The position numbers were made by a program, and so were the translations under genes. This document shows positions 7,234 to 14,954 of a stretch of 18,700 nt of DNA, piece after piece. The notes beneath the pieces were generated by a model. The model searched no databases and was not told where the DNA came from. It worked only from the letters and a program-made list of their open reading frames with translations. The DNA comes from an uncultured bacterium. Lineage in GTDB: Bacteria > Bacteroidota > Bacteroidia > Chitinophagales > CAIOSU01. The stretch lies in NCBI GenBank assembly GCA_903861055.1, contig CAIOSU010000037.1, positions 1-18,700 on the forward strand, in the 5' to 3' direction. Every line of letters starts with the position of its first letter. The first letter of the stretch is position 1.

Positions 7234-7863
7234 ATGAAGATCAAGGTTTTCAATATCGAAGGTAAAGAATCCGGTAAAACGGTTGAGCTACCAGAAGGTG
7301 TGTTCGGCATCGAGCCAAATGAACACGCACTCTATCTTGCTGTAAAACAGTACATGGCCAACGGCCGTCAAGGTACTCACAAGAGCAAGCAGCGAAACGA
7401 GATTTCTGGTTCAACCAAGAAGCTTAAAAAGCAAAAAGGTACAGGTACAGCACGTGCCGGTAGCATCAAGAGCCCAGTATTCCGCGGTGGTGGTCGTATT
7501 TTCGGTCCACAGCCACGTGACTACAGTTTCAAGCTGAACAAGAAGGTGAAGGATCTAGCACGTAATAGTGCCCTTACCTTAAAGGCACAAAACAATGGTA
7601 TTGTTGTAGTTGAAGATATTACTTTGACTGCTCCAAAATCGAAAGAGTTGATCCGCATTTTGGGCAACTTAGGTGGAACTGGCAAAAAGACTTTGCTATG
7701 TGTTGCTGAAAACGACAACAACCTCTATCTAAGCAGTCGCAACGTGCCTAAGAGCAAAGTAGCGGTAGCTACTGATATCAATACATATGATATCATGAAC
7801 TCTCAGGTATTGATATTTGCCGAAAGCTCTTTGAAGAATTTAGAAGAAGTATTTACAAAGTAA
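7234..7863 (+). CDS. rplD: 50S ribosomal protein L4 (uL4)
   Basis: L4 lines the exit tunnel and in E. coli also represses its own operon. The 209 residues include QKGTGTARAGS (67-77) and FRGGGRIFGPQPRDY (83-97), the long tunnel-reaching loop that is the strongest L4 signature; changes there are a known cause of macrolide resistance, and the visible loop looks ordinary. The C-terminal half is the alpha/beta core. The E. coli autoregulatory site sits in the long leader before rpsJ; here rpsJ has only 8 bases in front, so that mechanism cannot work in the same way. Confidence 0.98.
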   Translation: MKIKVFNIEGKESGKTVELPEGVFGIEPNEHALYLAVKQYMANGRQGTHKSKQRNEISGSTKKLKKQKGTGTARAGSIKSPVFRGGGRIFGPQPRDYSFKLNKKVKDLARNSALTLKAQNNGIVVVEDITLTAPKSKELIRILGNLGGTGKKTLLCVAENDNNLYLSSRNVPKSKVAVATDINTYDIMNSQVLIFAESSLKNLEEVFTK

Positions 7864-7880
7864 TTTAATACCACAAAACG

Positions 7881-8174
7881 ATGGTTGATATACTTATAAA
7901 ACCTATCATCACCGAAAAGATGACGAGTTTGGGCGAAAAGCTCAACCGCTTCGGATTTGTGGTGAACCGTGAGGCCAACAAGGTACAGATTAAGAAAGCT
8001 GTTGAAGCTATGTACGGTGTGAGCGTAAAAGAGGTTAATACCTTAGTTATGCCAGGCAAAGCCAAATCTCGCAACACTAAACGTGGCGTAGTTAAAGGCA
8101 TGAAACGTCCGGTGAAAAAAGCCATTGTAACATTGGCTGATGGTGAAACGATTGACTTTTATAGCAACATTTAA
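7881..8174 (+). CDS. rplW: 50S ribosomal protein L23 (uL23)
   Basis: L23 sits at the tunnel exit and forms the docking site for trigger factor and the signal recognition particle. The 97-residue protein shows KPIITEK (7-13) and the conserved pattern FVVNREANKVQIKKAVEAMY, then VNTLVMPGK leading to the basic loop. Length is normal for bacteria. It follows rplD by 17 bases and precedes rplB by 5, the invariant S10 operon order. Confidence 0.97.
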   Translation: MVDILIKPIITEKMTSLGEKLNRFGFVVNREANKVQIKKAVEAMYGVSVKEVNTLVMPGKAKSRNTKRGVVKGMKRPVKKAIVTLADGETIDFYSNI

Positions 8175-8179
8175 GTGAT

Positions 8180-9004
8180 ATGGCACTGAAGAAATTTAAA
8201 CCGGTTACTGCGGGTACTCGCCACAAGGTAGGTAATACCTACGCTGAGGTGACAACTGACACCCCTGAGAAGAGCTTGATTGCTCCTATCAAGAGGACAG
8301 GTGGCCGTAATAACCAAGGACGCATGAGCATGCGCTATATCGGTGGTGGCCACAAGCGCCAATACCGTATGGTAGACTTTAAGCGTAATAAGCACGATGT
8401 ACCGGCTACTGTAGTATCTATTGAGTACGACCCGAACCGTACGGCATTTATTGCTCTTTTGCATTATGCCGATGGTGAGAAGCGTTACATTTTGGCTCCT
8501 AAAGGCCTAACTGTAGGTGCAACGGTAATGAGCGGCGAGAAGGCTACCCCTGATTTAGGTAATGCAATGTTCCTTCGCGATGTGCCTTTTGGTACTATCA
8601 TTTGCAACGTAGAGCTCAACCCAGGACAAGGCGGCACACTAGCTCGCAGTGCTGGTAGCTATGCTCAGTTGGATGCGAAAGATGGTAAGTATGCGGTTAT
8701 TAAATTGCCTTCAGGCGAAACGCGTCTGATTCTGCTGACTTGCTTGGCTACTATTGGTAGCGTTTCAAATCCAGATCACAGTTTGCAGTCGTATGGTAAG
8801 GCAGGTGCCAAACGTTGGCAAGGTCGTCGTCCGCGTGTTCGTGGTGTAGCCATGAACCCAGTGGATCACCCTATGGGTGGTGGCGAAGGTCGCTCTTCAG
8901 GCGGTCAGCCTAGGTCTCGCAATGGCAGGTATGCAAAAGGTGAGAAAACACGTGACAAGAATAAGGCTTCATCGAAGTTCATCATAAGCAAACGTAAGAA
9001 ATAA
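8180..9004 (+). CDS. rplB: 50S ribosomal protein L2 (uL2)
   Basis: L2 is a core 23S rRNA binder needed for subunit association and peptidyl transferase activity. The 274 residues match the family. The N-terminal half has KRTGGRNNQGRMSMRYIGGG (38-57) and the C-terminal half has GVAMNPVDHPMGGGEGRSSG (222-241), including H230, which corresponds to the conserved His229 of E. coli near the peptidyl transferase centre. The end is Lys/Arg-rich (DKNKASSKFIISKRKK), as usual. Gap to rpsS is 17 bases. Confidence 0.98.
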   Translation: MALKKFKPVTAGTRHKVGNTYAEVTTDTPEKSLIAPIKRTGGRNNQGRMSMRYIGGGHKRQYRMVDFKRNKHDVPATVVSIEYDPNRTAFIALLHYADGEKRYILAPKGLTVGATVMSGEKATPDLGNAMFLRDVPFGTIICNVELNPGQGGTLARSAGSYAQLDAKDGKYAVIKLPSGETRLILLTCLATIGSVSNPDHSLQSYGKAGAKRWQGRRPRVRGVAMNPVDHPMGGGEGRSSGGQPRSRNGRYAKGEKTRDKNKASSKFIISKRKK

Positions 9005-9021
9005 GATAAGCGAAAAGCATT

Positions 9022-9288
9022 ATGGCAAGATCAATCAAAAAAGGTCCTTATATAGACCATAAATTGGGCCACAAGGTAGACGTGATGAATGACGCGGGTA
9101 AAAAGAACGTCATCAAAACATGGTCACGCCGCTCAACTATCAGCCCTGATTTCGTAGGACATACGTTTGCAGTGCACAACGGGAATAAGTTTATCCCGGT
9201 ATATGTAACAGAAAATATGGTGGGTCATAAGTTGGGTGAGTTCGCTCCTACCCGTAACTTCCGTGGTCACACCGCTAAAAAGAAATAA
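9022..9288 (+). CDS. rpsS: 30S ribosomal protein S19 (uS19)
   Basis: S19 forms a complex with S13 in the 30S head and contacts the A-site tRNA region. The 88 residues are normal length. Clear blocks are RSIKKGPYIDHKL (3-15), WSRRSTISPDFVGHTFAVHN and the C-terminal KLGEFAPTRNFRGH. The rplV ATG follows after only 3 bases. Confidence 0.98.
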   Translation: MARSIKKGPYIDHKLGHKVDVMNDAGKKNVIKTWSRRSTISPDFVGHTFAVHNGNKFIPVYVTENMVGHKLGEFAPTRNFRGHTAKKK

Positions 9289-9291
9289 GGC

Positions 9292-9678
9292 ATGGAAGCT
9301 GTAGCTAAATTGAGAAACTACCCCACTTCGCCGCGCAAGATGCGCTTGGTGGTCGACCTCATCCGTGGTTTGGAGGCCGAGAAGGCGTTGAACATTTTGA
9401 AGTTCAGCAACAAACACGCATCACGTCCGTTGGAAAAGCTTTTGCTTTCTGCTGTAAGCAATTGGGAACAAAAGAATGATGGTGAGCGTGCTGAGGATAG
9501 CGAGCTTTTTGTAAAGCGTATTTTTGTTGATGAAGGCCGTACGCTTAAGCGTTTCCAGCCTGCACCGCAAGGTCGCGCTTATCGCATACGCAAGCGCTCA
9601 AATCATGTAACAGTGATTGTTGATAGTAAGAAGAACATTGGTGTAACGGCTGAAGTAGCTGAAACCGCAAACACATAA
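9292..9678 (+). CDS. rplV: 50S ribosomal protein L22 (uL22)
   Basis: L22 spans the 50S subunit and its beta-hairpin lines the exit tunnel next to L4. The 128 residues contain SPRKMRLVVDLIRG (13-26) and the hairpin region VDEGRTLKRFQPAPQGRAYR (79-98), in which deletions or insertions are a known cause of macrolide resistance; no such change is visible. A middle insertion rich in Glu/Asp (about 62-72, DGERAED) makes it a little longer than the E. coli protein (110). rpsC follows after 16 bases. Confidence 0.97.
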   Translation: MEAVAKLRNYPTSPRKMRLVVDLIRGLEAEKALNILKFSNKHASRPLEKLLLSAVSNWEQKNDGERAEDSELFVKRIFVDEGRTLKRFQPAPQGRAYRIRKRSNHVTVIVDSKKNIGVTAEVAETANT

Positions 9679-9694
9679 TAGAGGATAAAACAAC

Positions 9695-10483
9695 ATGGGT
9701 CAGAAAGTAAATCCAATATCCGCTCGTTTAGGTATCATTCGTGGTTGGGATTCTAACTGGTTTGGCGGAAAAGATTTTGCCGAAAAGCTAGTTGAGGACG
9801 AAAAGATTCGCGAGTATCTTAACGCCCGTATCAACAAGGGCGGAATTGCCCGAGTAGTAATTGAGCGTACTTTAAAGCGCGTAACTATTACCATTCACAC
9901 TAGTCGTCCGGGTATTATTATCGGTAAAGGTGGTGGCGAGGTAGACCGTATTAAAGAAGAGTTGAAAAAATTCACTGGCAAGGAAATAGCAATAAATATT
10001 GCTGAAATCCGTCGCCCGGAGTTGGATGCCAACATTGTTGCAGAAACTATTTGCAAGCAGATTGAGGCTCGTATCAGCTACAAGCGTGCTACTAAAATGT
10101 CAATCGCATCAACCATGCGTATGGGTGCCGAAGGTATCAAAGTGAGGTTGGGTGGTCGTTTGGCCGGTGCCGAGATTGCTCGTAGAGAAGAATATAAAGA
10201 AGGTCGTACACCTTTGCACACTTTCCGTGCTGACATAGATTATGCTTGGAAAGAAGCGCAAACGGTATATGGTAAAATAGGCGTAAAAGTTTGGATTTGC
10301 CGTGGTGAGGTTTTCGGTAAACGTGATCTTACCCCAAATTTAGGCGCAACCAAAGAAGCTACCGGTGGTAGTGGTGGTGGAAACGCACCTCGTCAACCTC
10401 GTCGTGAAGAGGGCGGACGTGGTGGACGTGACCGTGACCGTGGTGGCCGAGGCGGAAACAGCGGTGGCGGAAAACGCAACTGA
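9695..10483 (+). CDS. rpsC: 30S ribosomal protein S3 (uS3) with Arg/Gly-rich C-terminal tail
   Basis: S3 lies at the mRNA entry tunnel of the 30S subunit and takes part in mRNA unwinding. The start MGQKVNPISARLGIIRGWDSNW is canonical. The type-2 KH domain carries its GxxG loop as G77-K-G-G80 within RPGIIIGKGG, and the C-terminal S3 domain has MRMGAEGIKVRLGGRLAGAE (141-160) and VWICRGEVFGK. At 262 residues it is longer than the E. coli protein (233), because after about residue 220 there is a low-complexity tail of Gly, Arg and Asp with three RGG triplets (R242, R249, R252). S3 tails vary widely, and extended tails are common in Bacteroidota, but this RGG-box composition is notable. A purine stretch, agagg, lies 10 bases before the ATG. 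Confidence 0.98.
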   Translation: MGQKVNPISARLGIIRGWDSNWFGGKDFAEKLVEDEKIREYLNARINKGGIARVVIERTLKRVTITIHTSRPGIIIGKGGGEVDRIKEELKKFTGKEIAINIAEIRRPELDANIVAETICKQIEARISYKRATKMSIASTMRMGAEGIKVRLGGRLAGAEIARREEYKEGRTPLHTFRADIDYAWKEAQTVYGKIGVKVWICRGEVFGKRDLTPNLGATKEATGGSGGGNAPRQPRREEGGRGGRDRDRGGRGGNSGGGKRN

Positions 10484-10530
10484 TAATCCAAATAGATTTT
10501 TTTTTAAAAGAATAGATAAAGCGTAGCACA

Positions 10531-10950
10531 ATGTTACAACCGAAGCGCACCAAATACAGGAGAATGCAGAAAGGCCGCATGAAGGGTGATGCCCTCCGTG
10601 GCAGCACAATTGCTTTCGGCTCTTTCGCTCTTAAAGCTGTAGAAGGTACTTGGATTACGAATCGCCAAATTGAGGCCGCCCGTATTGCAGTTACCAGGTT
10701 TATGAAAAGGGAAGGACAGGTTTGGATCAGAATTTTTCCTGACAAGCCTATCACCAAGAAGCCAGCCGAAGTAAGGATGGGTAAAGGTAAAGGTGCACCG
10801 GAAGGTTGGGTGGCTATTGTTAAGCCAGGCCGTATCATATTCGAAGCTGACGGCGTAGCGCTCGAGGTTGCTCAAGAAGCGCTTCGTTTGGCTGCCCAAA
10901 AGCTACCCATTAAAACAAAATTCATAGTTCGTGCGGACTATGTTGCATAA
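10531..10950 (+). CDS. rplP: 50S ribosomal protein L16 (uL16)
   Basis: L16 helps position A-site tRNA and joins late in 50S assembly. The 139 residues begin MLQPKRTKYRRMQKGRMKG and include ITNRQIEAARIA (42-53) and AEVRMGKGKGAPEGWVA (79-95). R82 matches the arginine hydroxylated in E. coli L16 (Arg81). The gap ahead of it (47 bases after rpsC) is the longest inside the run and contains a T9 tract, but the gene order is standard. Confidence 0.98.
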   Translation: MLQPKRTKYRRMQKGRMKGDALRGSTIAFGSFALKAVEGTWITNRQIEAARIAVTRFMKREGQVWIRIFPDKPITKKPAEVRMGKGKGAPEGWVAIVKPGRIIFEADGVALEVAQEALRLAAQKLPIKTKFIVRADYVA

Positions 10951-10975
10951 CTAACGATCAGAATAAGTTACAGCG

Positions 10976-11188
10976 ATGGCTAAGACTCAAAAACAAGATT
11001 TTAAAGACCTAACTCCGCAAGAATTGCAAGATAAGGTTCAAGAATCGCAGATTGCATATAAAAAGGCTCGTTTCAACCATGCGGTTTCCCCGCTTGACAA
11101 TCCACTATCTTTGCGTGCTATGCGCCGGGATGTGGCTCGTTTGAAAACAGAGCTTACTGTAAGAACTAAAGCCGAAAAAACGAAGTGA
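10976..11188 (+). CDS. rpmC: 50S ribosomal protein L29 (uL29)
   Basis: L29 is a small two-helix coiled-coil protein by the tunnel exit, next to L23. The 70 residues contain LTPQELQDKVQESQ and the signature LDNPLSLRAMRRDVARLKTEL. Length is within the family's range (about 60-75). Its TGA stop (11186-11188) comes 2 bases before the rpsQ ATG, so translational coupling is likely. Confidence 0.96.
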   Translation: MAKTQKQDFKDLTPQELQDKVQESQIAYKKARFNHAVSPLDNPLSLRAMRRDVARLKTELTVRTKAEKTK

Positions 11189-11190
11189 CC

Positions 11191-11448
11191 ATGGAAGAAA
11201 GGAAACTGCGGAAAACCCGAGTAGGGGTGGTTACCAGCAACAAGATGACCAAAACTATAGCTGTTAAAGTAGAGCGTCAGGTGAAACACCCGCTTTATGG
11301 AAAAGTTATGAAAAAGTCTAAGAAATTTTTGGCACACGATGAAGCAAGCGATTGCAACATCGGTGATGTGGTTAAAATTGAAGAGACTCGTCCATTGAGC
11401 AAGTTGAAAAAATGGCGTTTAGTAGAAATTATCGAAAGAGCTAAGTAA
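11191..11448 (+). CDS. rpsQ: 30S ribosomal protein S17 (uS17)
   Basis: S17 is a primary 16S rRNA binder with an OB fold. I chose the ATG at 11191 (85 residues, MEERKLRKTRVGVVTSNKM) over an in-frame GTG at 11185 that overlaps the rpmC stop, because ATG is used throughout the run and S17 proteins typically start just before an RKxRxGxV block. The family pattern VVTSNKMTKTIAVKVERQVKHPLYGK and later the stretch IGDVVKIEETRPLSK are clear. rplN begins 1 base after its stop. Confidence 0.96.
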   Translation: MEERKLRKTRVGVVTSNKMTKTIAVKVERQVKHPLYGKVMKKSKKFLAHDEASDCNIGDVVKIEETRPLSKLKKWRLVEIIERAK

Positions 11449-11449
11449 G

Positions 11450-11818
11450 ATGATACAACAAGAATCAAGGCTCAAAGTAGCTGACAATAGTGGTGCAAAG
11501 GAAGTACTTTGTATCCGTGTATTGGGTGGAACCCGCCAACGTTATGCCACCGTAGGTGACAAAATAGTTGTAACCGTAAAGGACGCAATTCCATCAGGTA
11601 CGGTAAAGAAAGGACAAGTTTCCAAGGCTGTGGTAGTTCGCACTAGCCGCACTGTTAGGCGCAAGGATGGATCTTATATCCGTTTTGACGAAAACGCTGC
11701 TGTGTTGTTGAACAACAACGACGAGCCACGTGGTACTCGTATATTTGGCCCAGTGGCCCGCGAACTGCGCGACGCACAATACATGAAAATTATTTCACTA
11801 GCGCCTGAAGTACTTTAA
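11450..11818 (+). CDS. rplN: 50S ribosomal protein L14 (uL14)
   Basis: L14 forms part of the subunit interface and bridges to the 30S body; it is also the binding site of the silencing factor RsfS. The 122 residues match the family exactly in length, with MIQQESRLKVADNSGAK (1-17) and RGTRIFGPVARELR (94-107). It begins 1 base after rpsQ, so the S10 and spc blocks run together with no intervening promoter. Confidence 0.98.
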   Translation: MIQQESRLKVADNSGAKEVLCIRVLGGTRQRYATVGDKIVVTVKDAIPSGTVKKGQVSKAVVVRTSRTVRRKDGSYIRFDENAAVLLNNNDEPRGTRIFGPVARELRDAQYMKIISLAPEVL

Positions 11819-11829
11819 TAGAAAGCGAG

Positions 11830-12177
11830 ATGAAATCAGGAATTCAAAATAACCGTTTCAGCCCAAAGCTGAAAATTAAGAAGAACGACAACGTAGTTGT
11901 GTTGGCCGGAAACGATAAAGGCAAGAAAGGCCGTGTTATCGAAGTAATGGTTGACGAAGGCCGCGTATTGGTTGAAGGTGTGCACATTATTTCGCGCCAC
12001 ACTAAACCGAATGCTGCTAACCCTAACGGTGGTATCGTTAAGAAAGAAGCTCCTATCCACGTGAGCAACGTAGCGTTGGTTGATCCTAAAACAGGAGCGG
12101 CCACTCGCGTAGGACGCAAAGTGGAGAATGGCAAAATTGTTAGAATCGCAAAAAAATCAGGGGAGGTTATTAAGTAA
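11830..12177 (+). CDS. rplX: 50S ribosomal protein L24 (uL24)
   Basis: L24 is an assembly-initiator protein of the 50S subunit bound near the 5' end of 23S rRNA. The 115 residues carry the KOW motif in KIKKNDNVVVLAGNDKGKKG (15-34) and the later NPNGGIVKKEAPIHVSNVAL. The N-terminal MKSGIQNNRFSP is about a dozen residues longer than the minimal form, so an internal start is possible, but the next ATG lies beyond the KOW motif. Its TAA stop shares one base with the rplE ATG (12177). Confidence 0.97.
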   Translation: MKSGIQNNRFSPKLKIKKNDNVVVLAGNDKGKKGRVIEVMVDEGRVLVEGVHIISRHTKPNAANPNGGIVKKEAPIHVSNVALVDPKTGAATRVGRKVENGKIVRIAKKSGEVIK

Positions 12178-12725
12178 TGAGCTATACACCCAGGTTAAAG
12201 AACTTCTACCGCGAAGAGGTAGTTCAAAAGCTAATGAAAGAGTTTAACTACTCTAGCATTATGCAAGTGCCACGTTTGGTGAAAGTGGTTGTAAACCAAG
12301 GTTTGGGAGATGCTACTCAAGACAAAAAAGTTGTCGACGTAGCTATCGAAGAAATCACACTTATAACTGGTCAGCGTGCGGTGCCTACTAAGGCTCGCAA
12401 ATCAGAGTCAAACTTTAAGTTGCGTGAGTTTATGCCTATCGGCGCAAAAGTAACCATGCGTGGCGATCAAATGTTTGAATTTGTTGACCGTTTGATTTCT
12501 GTAGCGCTGCCACGTGTGCGAGATTTTAAAGGTATCAACCCTAAGAGCTTTGATGGTCGTGGTAACTATAGTATGGGTATCACTGAGCAAATCATTTTTC
12601 CTGAGTTGAATATTGATAAGGTAAACAAAATCAACGGTATGGATGTAACTTTTGTTACTACCGCCAATACTGATAAAGAAGCGTTTGCCCTTTTGAAAGA
12701 ACTAGGTTTACCATTCAGAAAATAA
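12177..12725 (+). CDS. rplE: 50S ribosomal protein L5 (uL5)
   Basis: L5 binds 5S rRNA and forms part of the central protuberance, contacting P-site tRNA. The 182 residues contain MQVPRLVKVVVNQGLGDA (29-46), RVRDFKGI (113-120) and FDGRGNYSMGITEQIIFPE (125-143), all diagnostic. The start overlaps the rplX stop by one base, suggesting coupled translation. In E. coli S8 represses the spc operon at the rplX/rplE junction; I cannot identify an S8-like helix here by eye. Confidence 0.98.
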   Translation: MSYTPRLKNFYREEVVQKLMKEFNYSSIMQVPRLVKVVVNQGLGDATQDKKVVDVAIEEITLITGQRAVPTKARKSESNFKLREFMPIGAKVTMRGDQMFEFVDRLISVALPRVRDFKGINPKSFDGRGNYSMGITEQIIFPELNIDKVNKINGMDVTFVTTANTDKEAFALLKELGLPFRK

Positions 12726-12740
12726 GCATAAGCATAAACC

Positions 12741-13010
12741 ATGGCAAAAAAATCAATCATAGCCAGAAACGCTAAGCGTGTACGTTTGGTAGCTAAATAC
12801 GCAGTAAGAAGAGCAGAAATGAAAGCCGCTGGCGATTATGAAGGCTTGGACAAGCTACCAAAAAATGCATCACCAGTGCGCTTGCGCAACCGTTGCAAAC
12901 TAACTGGTAGGGCTCGAGGATACAGCAGAATGTTCGGTGTATCTCGTACTCCTTTCCGCGATTTGGCTTCTTATGGCAAAATCCCTGGTTTGACAAAAGC
13001 CAGCTGGTAA
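12741..13010 (+). CDS. rpsN: 30S ribosomal protein S14 (uS14), zinc-free form
   Basis: S14 is a late-binding protein of the 30S head. The 89 residues end with the invariant RxGKIPGLxKASW-type sequence, and LRNRCKLTGRARGYSRMFG is diagnostic. Only one cysteine (C52) is present, so the two CxxC pairs of the zinc-binding form are missing; this is the C-minus type, shorter than the 101-residue E. coli protein but of the usual length for Bacteroidota. It sits in the normal spc position between rplE (15 bases) and rpsH (39 bases). Confidence 0.97.
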   Translation: MAKKSIIARNAKRVRLVAKYAVRRAEMKAAGDYEGLDKLPKNASPVRLRNRCKLTGRARGYSRMFGVSRTPFRDLASYGKIPGLTKASW

Positions 13011-13049
13011 TCAATTAATTGAACAAGCGTCAGTGTAATAATAAAGAAC

Positions 13050-13454
13050 ATGATAACAACTGATCCAATAGCAGACTATCTTACTCGGATTCGTAACGCG
13101 CAATTGGCCCGTCACAAAATCGTTGAGATTCCAGCATCTAACTTGAAGAAGAAGATGACTGAGCTTTTGTATGACCAAGGTTATATCCTTAAGTATAAAT
13201 TTGAGGATGTACCAGGCCAGCAGGGCGCGATTAAAATCGCATTGAAGTATGATAAGAAATCCGGAGAGCCGGTTATCCGCTCTCTTCGCCGTATAAGCCG
13301 TCCAGGTTTGCGTCATTATGCCGGTAGCAACGAGCTACCACGCGTATTGAACGGTTTGGGTATTGCCATCGTTTCAACTTCTCAGGGTATAATGACCGTG
13401 AAAGAAGCGAAACAACGCAATATTGGTGGTGAAGTGTTGTGTGAAATATATTAA
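13050..13454 (+). CDS. rpsH: 30S ribosomal protein S8 (uS8)
   Basis: S8 binds the central domain of 16S rRNA and in E. coli also represses the spc operon. The 134 residues start MITTDPIADYLTRIRNAQ and end with the signature STSQGIMT (109-116) followed by EAKQRNIGGEVLCEIY. Length and both ends fit the family. A 39-base gap precedes it, with a 12-bp palindrome at 13011-13022. Confidence 0.98.
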   Translation: MITTDPIADYLTRIRNAQLARHKIVEIPASNLKKKMTELLYDQGYILKYKFEDVPGQQGAIKIALKYDKKSGEPVIRSLRRISRPGLRHYAGSNELPRVLNGLGIAIVSTSQGIMTVKEAKQRNIGGEVLCEIY

Positions 13455-13475
13455 CAATATTAAAGCATTACTGAA

Positions 13476-14030
13476 ATGTCACGTATAGGTAAAGCAACCA
13501 TCAACCTGCCAAAAGGCGTAGAGGTTACTGTTGGTGAAGAAAATGTCATCAAAGTAAAAGGCCCAAAAGGCGAGTTGTACGAGAAGTTGGATGAACGCAT
13601 TACACTTTCTGTTGAAGATGGTGTGTTGACTGTAAAGCGTCCGAATGACGAAAAAGAGGTTCGTGCGTTGCATGGCTTGTATCGTTCACTGGTGAACAAC
13701 ATGGTTATTGGTGTATCAGAGGGTTACAAAAAGCAATTGGAATTGGTTGGTGTTGGTTACAAAGCTACTGCTACAGGCCAAAACCTTGAATTGGCTGTGG
13801 GATACTCTCACCCAATCATAGTTCAGTTCCCTAAGGAAGTCGCCGTAACCGCTACTATGGAGAAAGGTCAGAACCCAAAAGTATTTTTGGAGTCGATCGA
13901 CAAGCAATTGCTTGGTCAAGTGGCAGCTAAAGTACGCTCATTGCGAAAACCAGAGCCAAATAAAGGCAAAGGTATACGCTACAATAATGAATTTATTAGG
14001 AGAAAAGCCGGTAAGTCGGCCTCAAAATAA
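13476..14030 (+). CDS. rplF: 50S ribosomal protein L6 (uL6)
   Basis: L6 sits near the sarcin-ricin loop and the factor-binding site of the 50S subunit. The 184 residues show the duplicated L6 fold: MSRIGKATINLPKGVEVTV at the start, the second-domain block VGVGYKATATGQNLELAVGY (91-110) and PEPNKGKGIRY (159-169), the classical L6 signature. Gaps to rpsH and rplR are 21 and 20 bases. Confidence 0.98.
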   Translation: MSRIGKATINLPKGVEVTVGEENVIKVKGPKGELYEKLDERITLSVEDGVLTVKRPNDEKEVRALHGLYRSLVNNMVIGVSEGYKKQLELVGVGYKATATGQNLELAVGYSHPIIVQFPKEVAVTATMEKGQNPKVFLESIDKQLLGQVAAKVRSLRKPEPNKGKGIRYNNEFIRRKAGKSASK

Positions 14031-14050
14031 TCAGGTAAAAGTTAACTGAG

Positions 14051-14410
14051 ATGAATACCAGTAAAAAACTTGTTCGCAGAACAAAAATTCGCTATCGTAT
14101 CCGCAAGAAAGCATTGGGTACGGCTGAGCGTCCTAGGTTAGCGGTTTTCCGTAGCAATAAGGAAATCTATGCTCAGCTTATCGATGATGTTGCAGGTCAC
14201 ACTTTGGCTGCCGCTTCAAGTCGCGATGCTGCCATTGCAGGTGCCAAAGCTCCTAAAGTGGAAACTAGCAAAAAAGTTGGTGAGGCATTGGCCGAGAAAG
14301 CTAAAGCTGCTGGCATTGAATCAGTAATTTTTGACCGTGGCGGTTACCTATATCATGGCCGTGTTAAGGCCTTGGCTGAAGGTGCCCGTGAAAAAGGTCT
14401 CAATTTCTAA
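14051..14410 (+). CDS. rplR: 50S ribosomal protein L18 (uL18)
   Basis: L18 binds 5S rRNA and carries it into the central protuberance together with L5. The 119 residues contain ERPRLAVFRSNKEIYAQLID (26-45) and a C-terminal FDRGGYLYHGRVKALAEGAR ending in GLNF, the standard bacterial form. An Ala/Lys-rich middle section is normal for the family. Confidence 0.98.
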   Translation: MNTSKKLVRRTKIRYRIRKKALGTAERPRLAVFRSNKEIYAQLIDDVAGHTLAAASSRDAAIAGAKAPKVETSKKVGEALAEKAKAAGIESVIFDRGGYLYHGRVKALAEGAREKGLNF

Positions 14411-14434
14411 TAAGAACACTGGAAATAAACAGAT

Positions 14435-14950
14435 ATGTCTGAGAATTTGCATAGAGTAAAAGCCAGCGAGCTTGAATTGAAAGAGAAAGTGGTTAACATT
14501 CGCCGTGTAGCTAAGGTTACAAAGGGTGGCCGTACTTTCAGCTTCTCTGCCATTGTGGTAGTAGGAGACGGTAACGGAATTGTTGGTCATGGACTGGGAA
14601 AAGCTCGTGAGGTACAAGAAGCCATCGCCAAAGGTATTGACGACGCAAAGAAGAACCTCATCAAGGTTCCTATTCACAAAGGTACTATTCCACATGCCGT
14701 TAACGGTAAATTTGGAGCTGGCAAAGTGTTGATCAAACCAGCGTCTGATGGTACAGGTGTGCTAGCAGGTGGTCCGATGCGTGCCGTGCTTGAGAGCGCA
14801 GGTATTCACAACGTACTTGCAAAATCTCTGGGTACTGGCAATGCACACAATGTAATTAAGGCAACTATTGCCGGCTTGCAATTGTTACGCGAACCAGCTA
14901 CCGTATCGGCTCAGCGCCACATTCCATTAACCAAAGTATTTAAAGGTTAA
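14435..14950 (+). CDS. rpsE: 30S ribosomal protein S5 (uS5)
   Basis: S5 lies at the mRNA entry site and affects decoding accuracy. The 171 residues have the N-terminal double-stranded RNA-binding-like domain (VAKVTKGGRTFSFSAIVVVG, 25-44), GNGIVGHGLGKAREV (46-60) and the C-terminal ASDGTGVLAGGPMRAVLE (103-120). No change is obvious in the loop (around residues 20-30) linked to spectinomycin resistance. rpmD starts 4 bases after the stop. Confidence 0.98.
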   Translation: MSENLHRVKASELELKEKVVNIRRVAKVTKGGRTFSFSAIVVVGDGNGIVGHGLGKAREVQEAIAKGIDDAKKNLIKVPIHKGTIPHAVNGKFGAGKVLIKPASDGTGVLAGGPMRAVLESAGIHNVLAKSLGTGNAHNVIKATIAGLQLLREPATVSAQRHIPLTKVFKG

Positions 14951-14954
14951 GACC

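Noticed and set aside
10340..10838. Minus-strand open frames across rpsC-rplP (89 and 159 codons)
   Set aside because: Antisense to conserved genes; the His/Thr/Val-rich product is the reverse image of the Gly/Arg tail of S3.
11185..11190. GTG start for rpsQ overlapping the rpmC stop
   Set aside because: Would add only two residues; ATG at 11191 is in frame, fits the family start better, and matches start use in the rest of the run.
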